A stretch of 64,000 nucleotides of DNA. It comes from Gracilaria gracilis (Eukaryota > Rhodophyta > Florideophyceae > Gracilariales > Gracilariaceae). The notes beneath the pieces were generated by a model that made no database searches, was not told the DNA's origin, and worked only from the letters and a program-made list of their open reading frames with translations. Positions 32,043 through 42,321 of this stretch are shown here, piece after piece. Every line of letters starts with the position of its first letter. Positions within the stretch are counted from its first letter, which is position 1. The translations under genes and the position numbers were made by a program. The DNA is taken from the NCBI GenBank assembly GCA_030374805.1, contig JARGSG010000012.1:186001-250000 (forward strand), written 5' to 3'.

Positions 32043-32445
32043 AGAATTCCTTTTCGGCTTCAGCCCCATACTGCGCTTTACCGTATACTCTTTACGTTCG
32101 CCGCTCTACACTGTTGGATCTCTTTTCAATCCGCACCGCACTCCGCCAGTTTCATTGTTTCATCTACTTCTGGCGGAACGAAAAGTTCCTTAAATTGCTA
32201 ATTTCTTCAGGCTTATGTCACCTTGACGCCCCGTTTGTGTCTTCAAACCCATTTTAGAATCCCCAAAGACATCACACAGCGGCTCGATCTACTAACCAAC
32301 TTATTTTCTTTTCAACAGAGTTTTTCTACTAAGTCATGCGCGCCCTTTCGTGTGCAAATCAATCACCGTTTGGCTCCTAACAACAATCGATATAAGCAGG
32401 TCACCTTTTCCTTTAACACATAGTTTTCCCAATTTGTCTGGGTAG
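32043..32445. other. No gene recognised
   Basis: Pyrimidine-rich sequence between gypsy F and the tyrosine recombinase. It could contain the 5' part of the recombinase gene in a decayed state; no motif is readable. Confidence 0.3.
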
Positions 32446-33129
32446 GTAGTGCAACCCATATTGACTCGAAAGCTTATGCTGGCTTTCTCTGCATACTTTC
32501 GTGAAAAAAGGAACTCTACCGCCGCTGTCGCTCTTCGTTTACAATGGGATACATATATGCGAGCCTCTGAAGTGATCGCTCTCCTCCAAAGCGATATAGC
32601 CTTTCCAGAAGACGTGTGTTTGGAACGTGAAGGTCATGCGATAGGGGGTGTAAATATTGAACATGCAAAGACAGGCCCAACACAATTTACGCCGAATCGC
32701 GATGACATTGTAATCATCCTACTACGTGCCCACATGGAACTAATTCCTTAACATGCGAGTACAAAGCTATTTGATCTGTCTTACAACATCTCCAACTCTC
32801 TTTTCAAAAACGCGGCATCGCACTCTAGAATGGATCAGGAAAGATTTACAACGCACTCGACACGCATCGGTGGAGCCCTTTCAGATTATTTGGAAGGGTA
32901 TTCGGCAGAAACAATTGCCTTGACTGGAAGATGGAAGTCGTTTCAATCTTTGCAGAGATATTTGAGTAATGGAAGATCTGGTCTCGTTCACACAACGACA
33001 AAACAGTTTTTACAGAAGCAGATCCATTTGGATGCAAAACGTTGGGATGATGTTCTTATTGATTGCCGTAATTATATTGGTAGTATTGGTAGTGCCGGCA
33101 GAACGGCCCTATGGAAAAGTCGACGATGA
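32446..33129 (+). pseudogene. Tyrosine recombinase remnant 1 (DIRS/Crypton-like)
   Basis: One phase from about 32446 to 33129 with a single TAA at 32749-32751. It shows the catalytic box I Arg (DTYMRASEVIALLQSDI), the box II HxxR (THSTRIGGALSDYL), and TGRWKSFQSLQRYL with the expected Trp and nucleophilic Tyr. This layout is that of eukaryotic transposon tyrosine recombinases (DIRS, Ngaro, Crypton), which insert by site-specific recombination rather than DDE chemistry. No RT of DIRS type is nearby, so Crypton-like or truncated DIRS remain open. The 3' end runs into the 128-bp tandem repeat. Confidence 0.75.
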
Positions 33130-33382
33130 AGATGATACTATGCGAAGCACCCAAGAAGGGAAGAAGGAGCGTGCAGCGACGATAACAGCGAGGCATGATA
33201 CAGGCGTGCAGAACCGGTAGTGGCGGCAGAACGGCCCTATGGAAAAGTCGACGATGAAGATGATACTATGCGAAGCACCCAAGAAGGGAAGAAGGAGCGT
33301 GCAGCGACGATAACAGCGAGGCATGATACAGGCGTGCAGCCCCGGTAGTGGCCGCAGAACGACTCTATGAGAAACTAGACGC
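33091..33382. repeat. 128-bp tandem repeat (two full copies plus part of a third)
   Basis: Copies start near 33091 and 33219, and a partial one near 33347; GGCAGAACGGCCCTATGGAA recurs at 128-bp steps. A single related copy at 29195-29275 (ATACTATGCG, GAAGGAGCGTGCAGCGACGA) precedes gypsy F. In the F context one phase reads as coding (DEGACSDDNSEASYRRAEPV), so the array may have grown from a gag-pol segment. The unit is not a multiple of three. Confidence 0.75.
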
Positions 33383-33620
33383 TGATGGATCGGCTGGGGG
33401 GTGCTTGAGGTTCACCATTGTAAGCCCTGCCCGACGAGAGATGCTTAAGTGCAACTCTCACGGGTATTATACACGTGTCGCAAATAATAAACTATCTACC
33501 TATGAGGGGGGGATGCAGTAAATTGATACGACCACTGTCACAACTCTACACGTGGAGGACCCCGAGGTGCACCCAGTGCACACTAACTACTACTAACTGT
33601 ACTATGCACCCATCAAGGCG
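33383..33620. other. No gene recognised; possible element end
   Basis: Contains a purine run (ATGAGGGGGGGATGC near 33502-33516) resembling a polypurine tract, and CACGTG-related words (TACACGTGTCG, TACACGTGGAGG). It may be an LTR edge of an unidentified element. Confidence 0.3.
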
Positions 33621-34650
33621 ATAAATTCCATTGCACTACACTGTGGGGCGCAATTCCACCGCCCCGCTGCCTCTAATTGCTGCCTGTGGGTCTGCTCTTC
33701 GGGCGTGGTCCCCGCAAGCTCCCGGTCATCTACGATCCGGAGCTTCCAAAGCTGTTGCTGACGCCGGGCAACTGCCCGACCACGCCGCCCACAACCACTT
33801 CTTGTGCCGCTGCCGCTCGTGATGGATGCCAGCACCCCCCCTCACTGGCACCTCGTTGCTGGTGGAGGTGGTGCTTGGGCCAGATATCCGTACCCTCTCA
33901 CAACGCACAATTCCTGGTTATGCCTCTGCTGCTGCCACTGGCCACCCCCGTTCATCCCCCGTGCTGCCGTCAACCGCTGTTCTTCTAATTGATGCTGTGT
34001 TACGAGTCCGCCCTGCCGGCCGCGCCTAACCGTTGGTTCTGCTCTACTGCTGTTGCCGGGTGCGCGCATTCCTATTAATCCCCTACCCGCTGCTTCTGGA
34101 ATGGCTGCAGCGGCCAGGCGCTGGTTTGCTTCGGTGCCCATAAATACTGCTTTTGCACTTCCTGCTCACTCTGGGTGCCCATGCTCGTGCCTCCAACCAC
34201 TACCTGTGCCGTTGCTGCTGCCACTAGGCGCCCGCATCCACCCGCTCTGCATTTCGAAGCGCTGTCTTTCTTGTTTCCCCTGTGGCGCGAGCACATACCA
34301 CCCCAGTGGCCCCAACCGTTGCTCCTGCCGCTGGTTCTGTCACAAGATACCGGCGTCTCCGGTCGCTCTTCACCCGCTGCTTCTCTAGGGGCTGCTGCAG
34401 CCGAAGCCTTCCCCACCCCCGCCCATAACTGCTGCTTGTGCTGCTGCTTATGCCGCTGCGGCTCGATTATCAAACCTCCCCTCGCGGCTTCCAACCGCTG
34501 CTTCTGCCACTGCTGCTGACCCCAGGCGTACGCTCCCCCTTCCCTGCCGCACCTAACCGCTGCTCCTATCGCTGCTCATGCCGTCGAGGGTGTCGGTTTA
34601 CCTGTGTGACGCCTATTGCCTTGGTGGTGGCGCCCCCGTGACAATCCACG
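33621..34650. repeat. C-rich degenerate repeat tract
   Basis: About 1 kb built on a recurring core like AACCGCTGCTTCTGCCACTG (for example near 33972, 34318, 34495, 34556), interspersed with pyrimidine-rich spacers. Frames on both strands are open because of composition and show no fold or family. The reverse complement resembles the GC-rich tract at 26.2-27.1 kb. Confidence 0.6.
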
Positions 34651-34914
34651 TTCCCACAGGCTGACGGCCGCGCACGGCGAGAACAAGAGCGCCTCAATGT
34701 TGCTTTACAATTCTAAGCAAGAAGGGGGATTAGGGCCACATAACTACTTCGACGCGCTTCCCCGCGACTCGCTTGGTTGGGTCAGTGCACAGCGACGCTC
34801 TTTTCGACGTTCCCTGAGTTTCCTACTATTTTTATTCTTCCTCAGCCTTTTTGCGATTTTCTTGTTCTCAAATTCTGACCTTCCCTCCCTGTCAATTTTC
34901 TGGAAGTTGCTTTC
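34651..34914. other. No gene recognised
   Basis: A hydrophobic run (LSFLLFLFFLSLFAIFLF) is readable on the plus strand near 34820-34876, but the frame is short and lies in low-complexity pyrimidine DNA, so it is not called. Confidence 0.3.
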
Positions 34915-35205
34915 CTAGTCTACATATGTAACAAACTCCTTGTGTACTAAAATATTTCTATAACTGGGACATTTGTCACTTGTTTTTCTGGCGTTCAAGC
35001 TTTGGTGCTCCTGAAGAGCCTCCAGATGTTCTCGAAGATAAGTTCCAGACAGAACGGGTAGTGGCGATGAATTTCGTTCGTTCACCCTCATCCATTTGCC
35101 CAAACACAAGCCATGTAAAACGTGTGAGCAATTAGTTACTTCAACCAAACCTCCCAAATCCTCCAAACATATTGAACATTCCTTTGAATGGATATAAAAG
35201 AAGAC
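34915..35205 (-). pseudogene. RING-H2 zinc-finger remnant
   Basis: The minus strand reads KECSICLEDLGGL, then TNCSHVLHGLCLGKWM. This gives the first six ligands of a RING-H2 finger (Cys-X2-Cys-X11-Cys-X-His-X2-His-X2-Cys). The last pair is damaged: in the shifted phase YPFCLEL stands where CPxC is expected. RING-H2 proteins are ubiquitin ligases. Only one finger and a short tail are visible, ending at TAG 34917-34915. Confidence 0.55.
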
Positions 35206-35610
35206 GTGTAGACAAACAGCTTTCGCTCATCGCCGACACCCAGAGTGACGACAAAACTCAACAGCCGTAAACTTCGTTGTGATAATTGACTTCTCGTGGA
35301 GAACCGTCTTTGGTCATCAAAGGCTGATACAGCGCCGCATATTTTTTGTCATCATACATGAAAAGCTTCCACCATCTAAAACGTACATGTCTTAATCAAG
35401 AAAAATTTAGGTTTTAATTGGAGAGTTCCTTCCAGCCCTATTTACTGCTTGGATCAACCCTGAATTTCTTTTGTGCGTGCACGACTCCATAAATGTTCAC
35501 GAGCTTCCTTTCCGGTTCGCTCTTATCACAGTAGGCCCAAGAGCTCTCTTTGTTGGCATCAACCATCAGCGCGTGCGAAGCGAAAGCTAAACGAATGCAC
35601 CGCGGAAGTC
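35206..35610. other. No gene recognised
   Basis: AT-richer sequence upstream of the RING remnant, possibly its old promoter. No motif was found. Confidence 0.3.
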
Positions 35611-36018
35611 GGTGCTTCTCCGCATGCGCATCGTTAAGGGAGTGTTCAGACGAGACTTGTGCGCTCCTGCCTTCTTTCGGCGCTGTGTAGAATTGTTTAT
35701 TGAAGATGGCTCGCGCGCTTCAGTGGCCTTGTTTTCAGTACACGGAGAAGCCCCGGACGAGCCAATGCATCTGCTCATGCGAAGCGACAGAGACATGGAT
35801 GCTCCGGAGGAGCCGGTGCTTCTCCGTGTGCGCAGCGTTGAGAGAGTGTGGGGGGCTGGCCCGTCCACTCCTGGTCTTCATCTACGCTGTGTAGACTCGT
35901 CATTGAATTGGCTCGTTCGCTTCAGTGGCCCTGTCTCCAATGCGCAGAGATGCACCCGACGTGCCTCTGCCTCTGCGCGAAGGCAGAATGACCGTTGTGG
36001 GTGCCTCTGGTAAGTCAA
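35611..36018. repeat. Imperfect 204-bp tandem duplication
   Basis: GGTGCTTCTCCG starts both copies at 35611 and 35815. Shared blocks include GCTGTGTAGA, ATTG(A)A, GGCTCG and CGCTTCAGTGGCC. Identity is patchy, so the duplication is old. The 204-bp unit is a multiple of three, but stops interrupt both copies. Confidence 0.6.
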
Positions 36019-37331
36019 GTGCAATACGGCCTTAAGATGCTGCATCAGGCGCGACGTACCGGGATCTATCCACCGTTGTCGGCTGTTGCTTACTAACGCC
36101 TTTGTTTTTTGCGAAGATGCATATGGCGATACGGAGCGTCTGTAGCTGTACATACTATCAGAATGTTTATCGAACGGACTGGTCAACTCTCGCTCCAAAA
36201 CCATACTTTTGCTGGCGCTAATTATAACTTTATCACGGTTGTCGCCCCTTCAAACCAAGTTTCGTTTGCCACGAACAAATCTGAGCAATGTACTCATTGA
36301 GAATCTTCCTTCCGTAAACAATTTCAGTTTCTTCACGTTAGCAATTCCATATTCTCACGACTAATCATTTCCTTCTTTGGTCAACGACAAAGTCATAGGT
36401 CCGTGCTCGGAGACAAACTGGACAAGATCTTCGAAAATGTAGAACGCTCTTCTTTTCAATACTTATCACTGTAGCTTTTGATTATAGTTCATCGTGACGA
36501 AGCCGTGAAAAACATTCGCACCGGCTTAAGCACATTTTTCTGCACCCAAATCGCTATAGTCTAATCGTATCCTCAATCGTGCTTGGAAGATCCGGAATAA
36601 CTTTAGGCCTTGGCAAATCACTGATATTGCGTTCTGTAGGCTGTATCCCACATCGTCTTTTTTTTGCATTGTTGGTGTCGGATTGTGAAAGATAAACCTG
36701 ATGCTTCTGGACTAACGAACTGTAATTTCAAATGGCTTTCGATCTGTCATTCACCCCAATCATGTTCAGCATAGTCATATTACGACGCATATAAACTTCT
36801 GAAGGAATAGTGTTCTTTCGTTTAAGTAGAGAATTGAAACGATCCTGGGGGCCTCGCGTCTCCAAACCAATCTTTTGTTCTTCTGGTTTCCATCTGGTTC
36901 ATAGTTATCTTCAACTTGAGAGGATGCCAAAAAAGCTGCGACTACAGTTTCCCAATCACGAGAGGCTCGTATTCAGATATCTGACGTTTCTCTTTTAATC
37001 TACTTTCAGTGCCCCCACCTTGAATGGCTAGGACGTAGTCATGACGTTCCATTCTCTGTCTTGGAAGAGCAGTAAATAAAATTATCTGCCGGTGGGCTCC
37101 AGGCGTACGTGGATGCCATGAAATTTCCTTGAAAGATGGGAAAATTGGTTGCAAGGTTTTGGAGCTTGAAAACTATACGTTTTTTGGCTCTTTTGAAGCA
37201 AAACAATCGAATCTGTTTTGAATCTGTTCATTATAACAATGCTCTCGATATGAAGCAGGATTGGAACTGCCCCAAATCATCGTACTACCTTCGTATCCGA
37301 AAGACTTCACAGAGTTTCCGCTTACCTGATT
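36019..37331. other. No gene recognised
   Basis: Decayed sequence with short frames on both strands (for example minus 37154-36942). Nothing is recognisable. Its 3' part may belong to the tyrosine recombinase remnant that follows. Confidence 0.3.
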
Positions 37332-38590
37332 TTGATTCCCTCCTCGCAAATCTACATGGAGTGCAAGAGCGACAGTGATCTTGTAAGAGTTTCCAAAGAA
37401 CTACAGAATCCACAAAGTAAACGGATCATTCGGAAAGGTACAGAGCGTCGAGTGTCATCCAATAAATCTTTTTCTGGATCAGCTCTTCGAGGCAGACACG
37501 ATCTTATATCATGAGCGCACAGTCCGGCAACAGATGTTAATGATGCTTTAGCAGAAAAGGTTCTCAAGCAATACGTTGCCTTGAAACATGCTTCAGATCT
37601 CTTGAAGGTGACTAACACCAGTTTTGAAGTTGTCATTTAATTATTTGGCTGACTACTGCGTATTTGTAACGAAATATGCTTTGAAGAACAATAAAATGGG
37701 GGCCGTAGGACAGGGATTGAGGCTGGTGTACTCAAAACACGGATACTATCAGTCTCGGTACGTGAAGGAATATGAGGAAGCACAAGGATTTCCATTTCCA
37801 TTGATCAAAATCCCAGATATTGAGCGACTTCGCAAAGCACATCGTGTGCATCTCGCTAAAAATGGAACGTTCAGCATGCTTGCTCGACCAACTACAGTCA
37901 ATAACCTATGTAACATAGCCGAATGATTTGGTATGGAAACACTAATATGCCCGCTACGTGCGATATTGCACTTCATGCAATTCTTGTTCTGAGAATTTGT
38001 TTGGGCTGACGATACGAAGAAGTATCTAAACTGAAGCTTGAAAACAAACCGTGGGATCTGGCGGCGTCTGGCTCACAATACGAAAGTCAATCAAAAACTC
38101 TACTATCCAACTCGAGAACAAGCTACGAGAATCGGATGGTATCAGTGGGTCGTTTGATCACGATCCCTTTCTTGCTTTGCTCGCTTGGTTAGCAGTACGT
38201 GGAGCTGCAAACGGTTATTTTTTTGTTATATTCGAGACAACAATCTCTGCGCGGTCCTTAACTAAGCCAAACCATGGCATGTTAAAAACTTTACCAATCA
38301 TATTCGTCAGAGATTGAGGGAAGTCGGTGTTGATGAAGGAGATCTGTAGTCCTGCTGTGGTCATTCAATTAAGCGTGGTGGCGTTCAATTATATATATCT
38401 TTGCGTCTCCAGACGAAATGATCAAGCAGTTGTTTAAATGTCTGGAACTAGTTCGTATCATAATTATTGCGCTGCCTACAATGATTGTGCTCTAAGCGAC
38501 CTTCCCCGATTTGCATCGGTGCAAGAATTTTCTCGGCATGCAGAAACAATTACTCTTGAGAAATTGCAGTACCCCCATGATAGTGGTGCT
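37332..38590 (+). pseudogene. Tyrosine recombinase remnant 2 (different family)
   Basis: Plus-strand pieces in changing phases. At 37690-37926 an unassigned but well-formed piece (LRLVYSKHGYYQSRYVKEY). At about 38155-38225 DPFLALLAWLAVRGAANGYF fits the box I neighbourhood (RG). Near 38295-38330 NHIRQRLREVGVDEGD, then from 38353 CCGHSIKRGGVQLYISL with the HxxR box, and at 38440-38490 SGTSSYHNYCAAYND, where the nucleophilic Tyr lies. Families with the HSIKRGG and YCAAYND signatures are recombinases of Crypton-like elements in oomycetes and algae, to my knowledge. Stops and frameshifts are frequent. Confidence 0.6.
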
Positions 38591-38954
38591 TTTAAGTAGT
38601 GTTACGAGTATTGAAATTGTTTGAAGGCACTTTGTTGTAAAAGAATGGTTTGTTAGTACAAATCGAAGATATTGCAAAGTACAGGTACTCGGAACATATA
38701 ACGTAGCCATGATTATAATCACAACACGAGTAGACGAATACAGAAAAAAGGGAAAGTTGTAGCTCTGCCGCTGACAGGAACTAGAGAGGTGCCACAATTT
38801 GTTCGGCATAGGACATTGAGCAATATCCTTCCCATCAGTGAACGAGCGTTGTGATGCTGAAAAATTACCGATGAGCCCCGCAGCTCAGAATGGTCTCCAA
38901 ACAGCGTATATAGTCCTGCTAACTTTCAAAGTGCGGAAGTAATCCCGGACGAGA
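38591..38954. other. No gene recognised
   Basis: Flank between the recombinase remnant and the satellite. No motif. Confidence 0.3.
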
Positions 38955-39800
38955 TAGAATTTACGCTCGCAGTGAAATGGGGACCGCCCAACCAGACGAG
39001 CCCGGTGGTTTCAAGATGGTTGAGGGCCTTTTGAGCACGCATCACCTGCACAACATCTGACGAGCCAAATGGCGTGAATAAGGGGGGGCATTTTGCAAAA
39101 CCAGAGATTGAAAAGCCAGCTCTAGTGCTCTACAATGTGTTACAGCATGGCGGGAATGCTGGACAAGCCATAATTCTCCCACGATGCGACAGAAAGCCCT
39201 CCCCGGCTTCACACTACCGGACGAGCCAGGTGGCCTGAATAAGGGTGGCCCTGTTGCAGAGCACCAGAGCTGGACAAGTCAGCTCTAGTGCTCTTTGGTG
39301 CTCTACAATGTGCCGAAGCACGGAGGGAATGCTGGAAAAACCAGAGTTTCTCACTCTACGACACAAGGCCTTCCCCAGCTTCACACTACTGGACGCGCCA
39401 AGTGGTGAGAGGAAGAGAGGGCCTCTTGTAGAGTCGGAGCTCGACGAGCAAGCTCTAGTGCTCTATAGTGCTCTACAATGTGCCGCAGCACGGAAGGAAT
39501 GCTGGGCCAACCAGAGTTCCTCACGCTACGACACAAGGCCCTCCCCAGCTTCACACCACCGGACGTGCCAGGGGGTGTGGGGAAGAGAGGGCCTCTTGTA
39601 GAGTCAGAGCTGGACGAACTTGCTCTGATGCTCTGAAATGGAACGCACCACGGCGAGGATATTGGACAAGTCAGAATTCTGGCAAACTACAACACAAGGC
39701 CTTCCCAACTTTTGCACCACCAGACAAGCCAGTTGGTCTGACTGAGGGCGGGCTCTTGTAGTGCCGGAGTTTAAAAAGAGAGCCCTAGTACTGAAGAATA
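38955..39800. repeat. ~165-170 bp satellite array
   Basis: A phrase like GCTCTAGTGCTC(T)ACAATGTG recurs at 39119, 39282, 39452 and, more diverged, at 39622 and 39782, giving steps of 163, 170, 170 and 160 bp. Other shared blocks per unit are CACAAGGCCTTCCCCAGCTT, CACCGGACG-GCCA and GAGGGCCTCTTGTAGAG. At least four full units are present, with a decayed one before 39119. Frames inside it are not genes. Confidence 0.8.
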
Positions 39801-40595
39801 GGTGCGTTAGGAGTTGTTGGAAGTGATCAAGAGGCTTTCATTTGGGATAGAAGCAGCGTTGGGTATACAGTTTTCACAAAATTGGCAATATGTGAATAGT
39901 ATATAACATACGTATTTAATGGTTAATGCAACAACTATCGTTTAATTTGTACATAGAATTATTAACCTTAAAAAATCAATTATTCGGACACGCTCCGGCA
40001 GGTATAGCGCTTTGCATGAGGTAACGTATTAGGCTATCTGATCATAATTACCAAGAATACTTGACATGGTAGATTGTTGATATTAAAAATCTGGGAACTG
40101 TTTCTAGGGCATTGAGAGGTGCAAATGTGGTTCTTTTTTTCCATATAATGAGAAACATTGTCTAACTGGTCTGAGAACCCTAACCGTCCTCCCACTAATC
40201 TATCGCAAACTCAGGAATGATGAACGTGGCAGAGACCCAATGGCCACTACTCAACATTCTCAAAAGTACATCATATATTGTCTGTCTCAGAAGAACGGTG
40301 AACTTGTCAGAATGATCTTTGGCCTCAGAAATCTTCTTAAACTTATACAAAGCGCGCCAAAGACCATCATCTCAAAACACGTTAACAACGCATATAAACT
40401 AAACTCTTCGATACTCATACGCGACCAAATCAAACATACTTGCATGCAGCCTTCCGCAACATTCTAGGCGTCTCACACGATATCGAAAACCGTTTTTAGA
40501 GCAGACTTGCTGTCGCGAACGGCGATTTTGTTGTGTCGCTGCAGCTGCAGCATAGCGTCCATCACGCGCTCGCGTGCAGCCTGATGGGTAGCTAT
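39801..40595. other. No gene recognised
   Basis: AT-rich. The 75-codon frame at 40240-40467 is unrecognised. The segment 40475-40590 may be the 3' end of the transposon whose transposase follows on the minus strand. Confidence 0.3.
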
Positions 40596-41760
40596 CTACC
40601 TCCTGTGAAGACGGGTTTGCTTCAGATTCTCAAACATAATTTTTCGTCTAGGCGCCAATTCAACCAACCTTCTTAACTCTCTGGCGCTTTCGAAACATCT
40701 TGATCCATTTGTACGAGCCCTCCTTGCCAACAACACATTGTTTGCCGTTAAATGCCGATCAAGATCTGTTGTGACTTTCACAGTGCCAATTTCATCAAAC
40801 TCAGATTCGTGAAAAAGAGAAAGTGTATCGGCCAAGAACGAGTCAACCAAGCAATGCGCAGTAAGAGGTTCTTTAGCGTCTTTGTCCTCTACGAATACAT
40901 ATTCCTCGAAGCGCATGTAGTCCGGACAACCTCTTTCATGCACCCAGTTACCGATTTTTGCGATTCCACTCCGTATATTGGAGAATACTAACAACTCAGA
41001 CATCGCGACGGAGATGCAGTATGTGACGTCAAACATATCTTTGATTGACCGACAACGTGACATGTAGTGCTTCTCACGCTGGAAATACGATTTATGTGAG
41101 CTGAAAACAGAACATTCAGAGGTTGGAGAACATGGCTCGTGTGGGAAAGCAGTGCGAGAACAATAACTCTATTCTCCTTCAATAGATTCAATGTTGTGTG
41201 CTGCACATGCCCACGATATCTATCAAGAAACAGCAAAAGAGGCTTACCTTTACCCCGTAGTTCCTTAGTTTCAGATAGGAACTGCTGCGCCCAGTCATGA
41301 AAAATGTTGCTATCAATGGCCGGTATATCCCATTGATAAAGGTAGCAAAGCGGGAGAAAAGCATGAAAAGTCTGGAACTTTCCATTGAGGAACCTGTAAT
41401 GGGCTTTCTTATCCCAGAAGACAACAACAGGTTTCCAAGCCCGGCCATTGGCGGATACTACTGGCATTATTGTGATACGATCATTTGCCCCTTTGGCCAT
41501 ACAATCATTCGGAATGAGAACAGACTGCTTACTCCCAACTCCCTTCCGTGCATTACTTCCGAGAATCTTTTGAATAAACACTCCTGATTCATCTACATTG
41601 AAGATCCGGCGAGTATCGATGAGGTTAAAGCGGTCAATAAGGCCTTCTAAGAGCGCGAAATTGAAAAGCAACGCGTTCCCGCGGAGTTCACCGCTAATGC
41701 GAGTCATATGGAGCACTAATAAGCTGTACGTCAGGGAAGGGAATTATGAATAGTTTGTCA
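40596..41760 (-). pseudogene. Pogo/Tigger-like DDE transposase 2 (truncated)
   Basis: The minus strand reads MTRISGELRG, FNVDESGVFIQK (first catalytic Asp), a long core with VVVFWDKKAHYRF, PLLLFLDRYRGHVQHT (second Asp) and SHTSHVLQPLNV, where LQPLDV is usual, so the third Asp is Asn. A one-base change near 41105 moves the rest (FSSHKSYFQREKHYM, then SIKDMFDVTYCISVAM) into another phase ending at 40596. The N-terminal DNA-binding part is missing above about 41760. It is distinct from the transposase at 7977 but in the same superfamily. Confidence 0.8.
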
Positions 41761-42321
41761 GCCCATGGTTCATGTTGGAAGGACCTCAACTGGTATTGGT
41801 TATAAGTGCTATGGCAGTGAGTACGATAATACATATTACGTGTGCTGGCTGCCCTTCTTGGGGATACATTAGATTATTTCTATCTATATATTTATTTATT
41901 ACACTACTGTGCAAGACTGCCAACCACCACTACTTAAGTGTCTAGGCTCGGGAAGTCACGGTCAAATAAACACGAACAAGCGAGTGTTCGACTTTGACTC
42001 AGGAACCCCTGGTGCACGGTATCCACCTTACGGAAAGTCGGCTCCTGGAATAGGACTAATCATCCACCTCGTGAAGCCAACAGCACGAATTGCCGCCAAT
42101 AGTGCGTATGTCACCAGTGATTTTGTACGGTTCTTGTCGCTGTTTAACAAGTGTCGCTCATCCCGATTACCGGTGTTCTTCGTTTGCAATCGCCCCATTT
42201 TCCTACCTGGTCTCGCATTCGGTGGTCCACGGTACCACTCTTGTGAGAAACATCCTACTTGGGTCAGTTCTTCGATCCACCCCACGGTGTACCTCTCCAT
42301 TTCCGACTCCTCGGCTCCTAG
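41761..42321. other. No gene recognised; possibly decayed copia sequence
   Basis: Between the pogo-like remnant and copia G. The minus-strand frame at 42300-42028 is in the position of copia integrase, but no zinc or catalytic motif can be read. An AT-rich run near 41870-41905 (TATCTATATATTTATTTATT) is conspicuous. Confidence 0.3.

Noticed and set aside
33600..34650. Many overlapping 60-140 codon frames
   Set aside because: All lie in a C-rich degenerate repeat and no frame is favoured.
39245..39761. Two plus-strand frames of about 100 codons
   Set aside because: They lie inside the 165-170 bp satellite and repeat with it.
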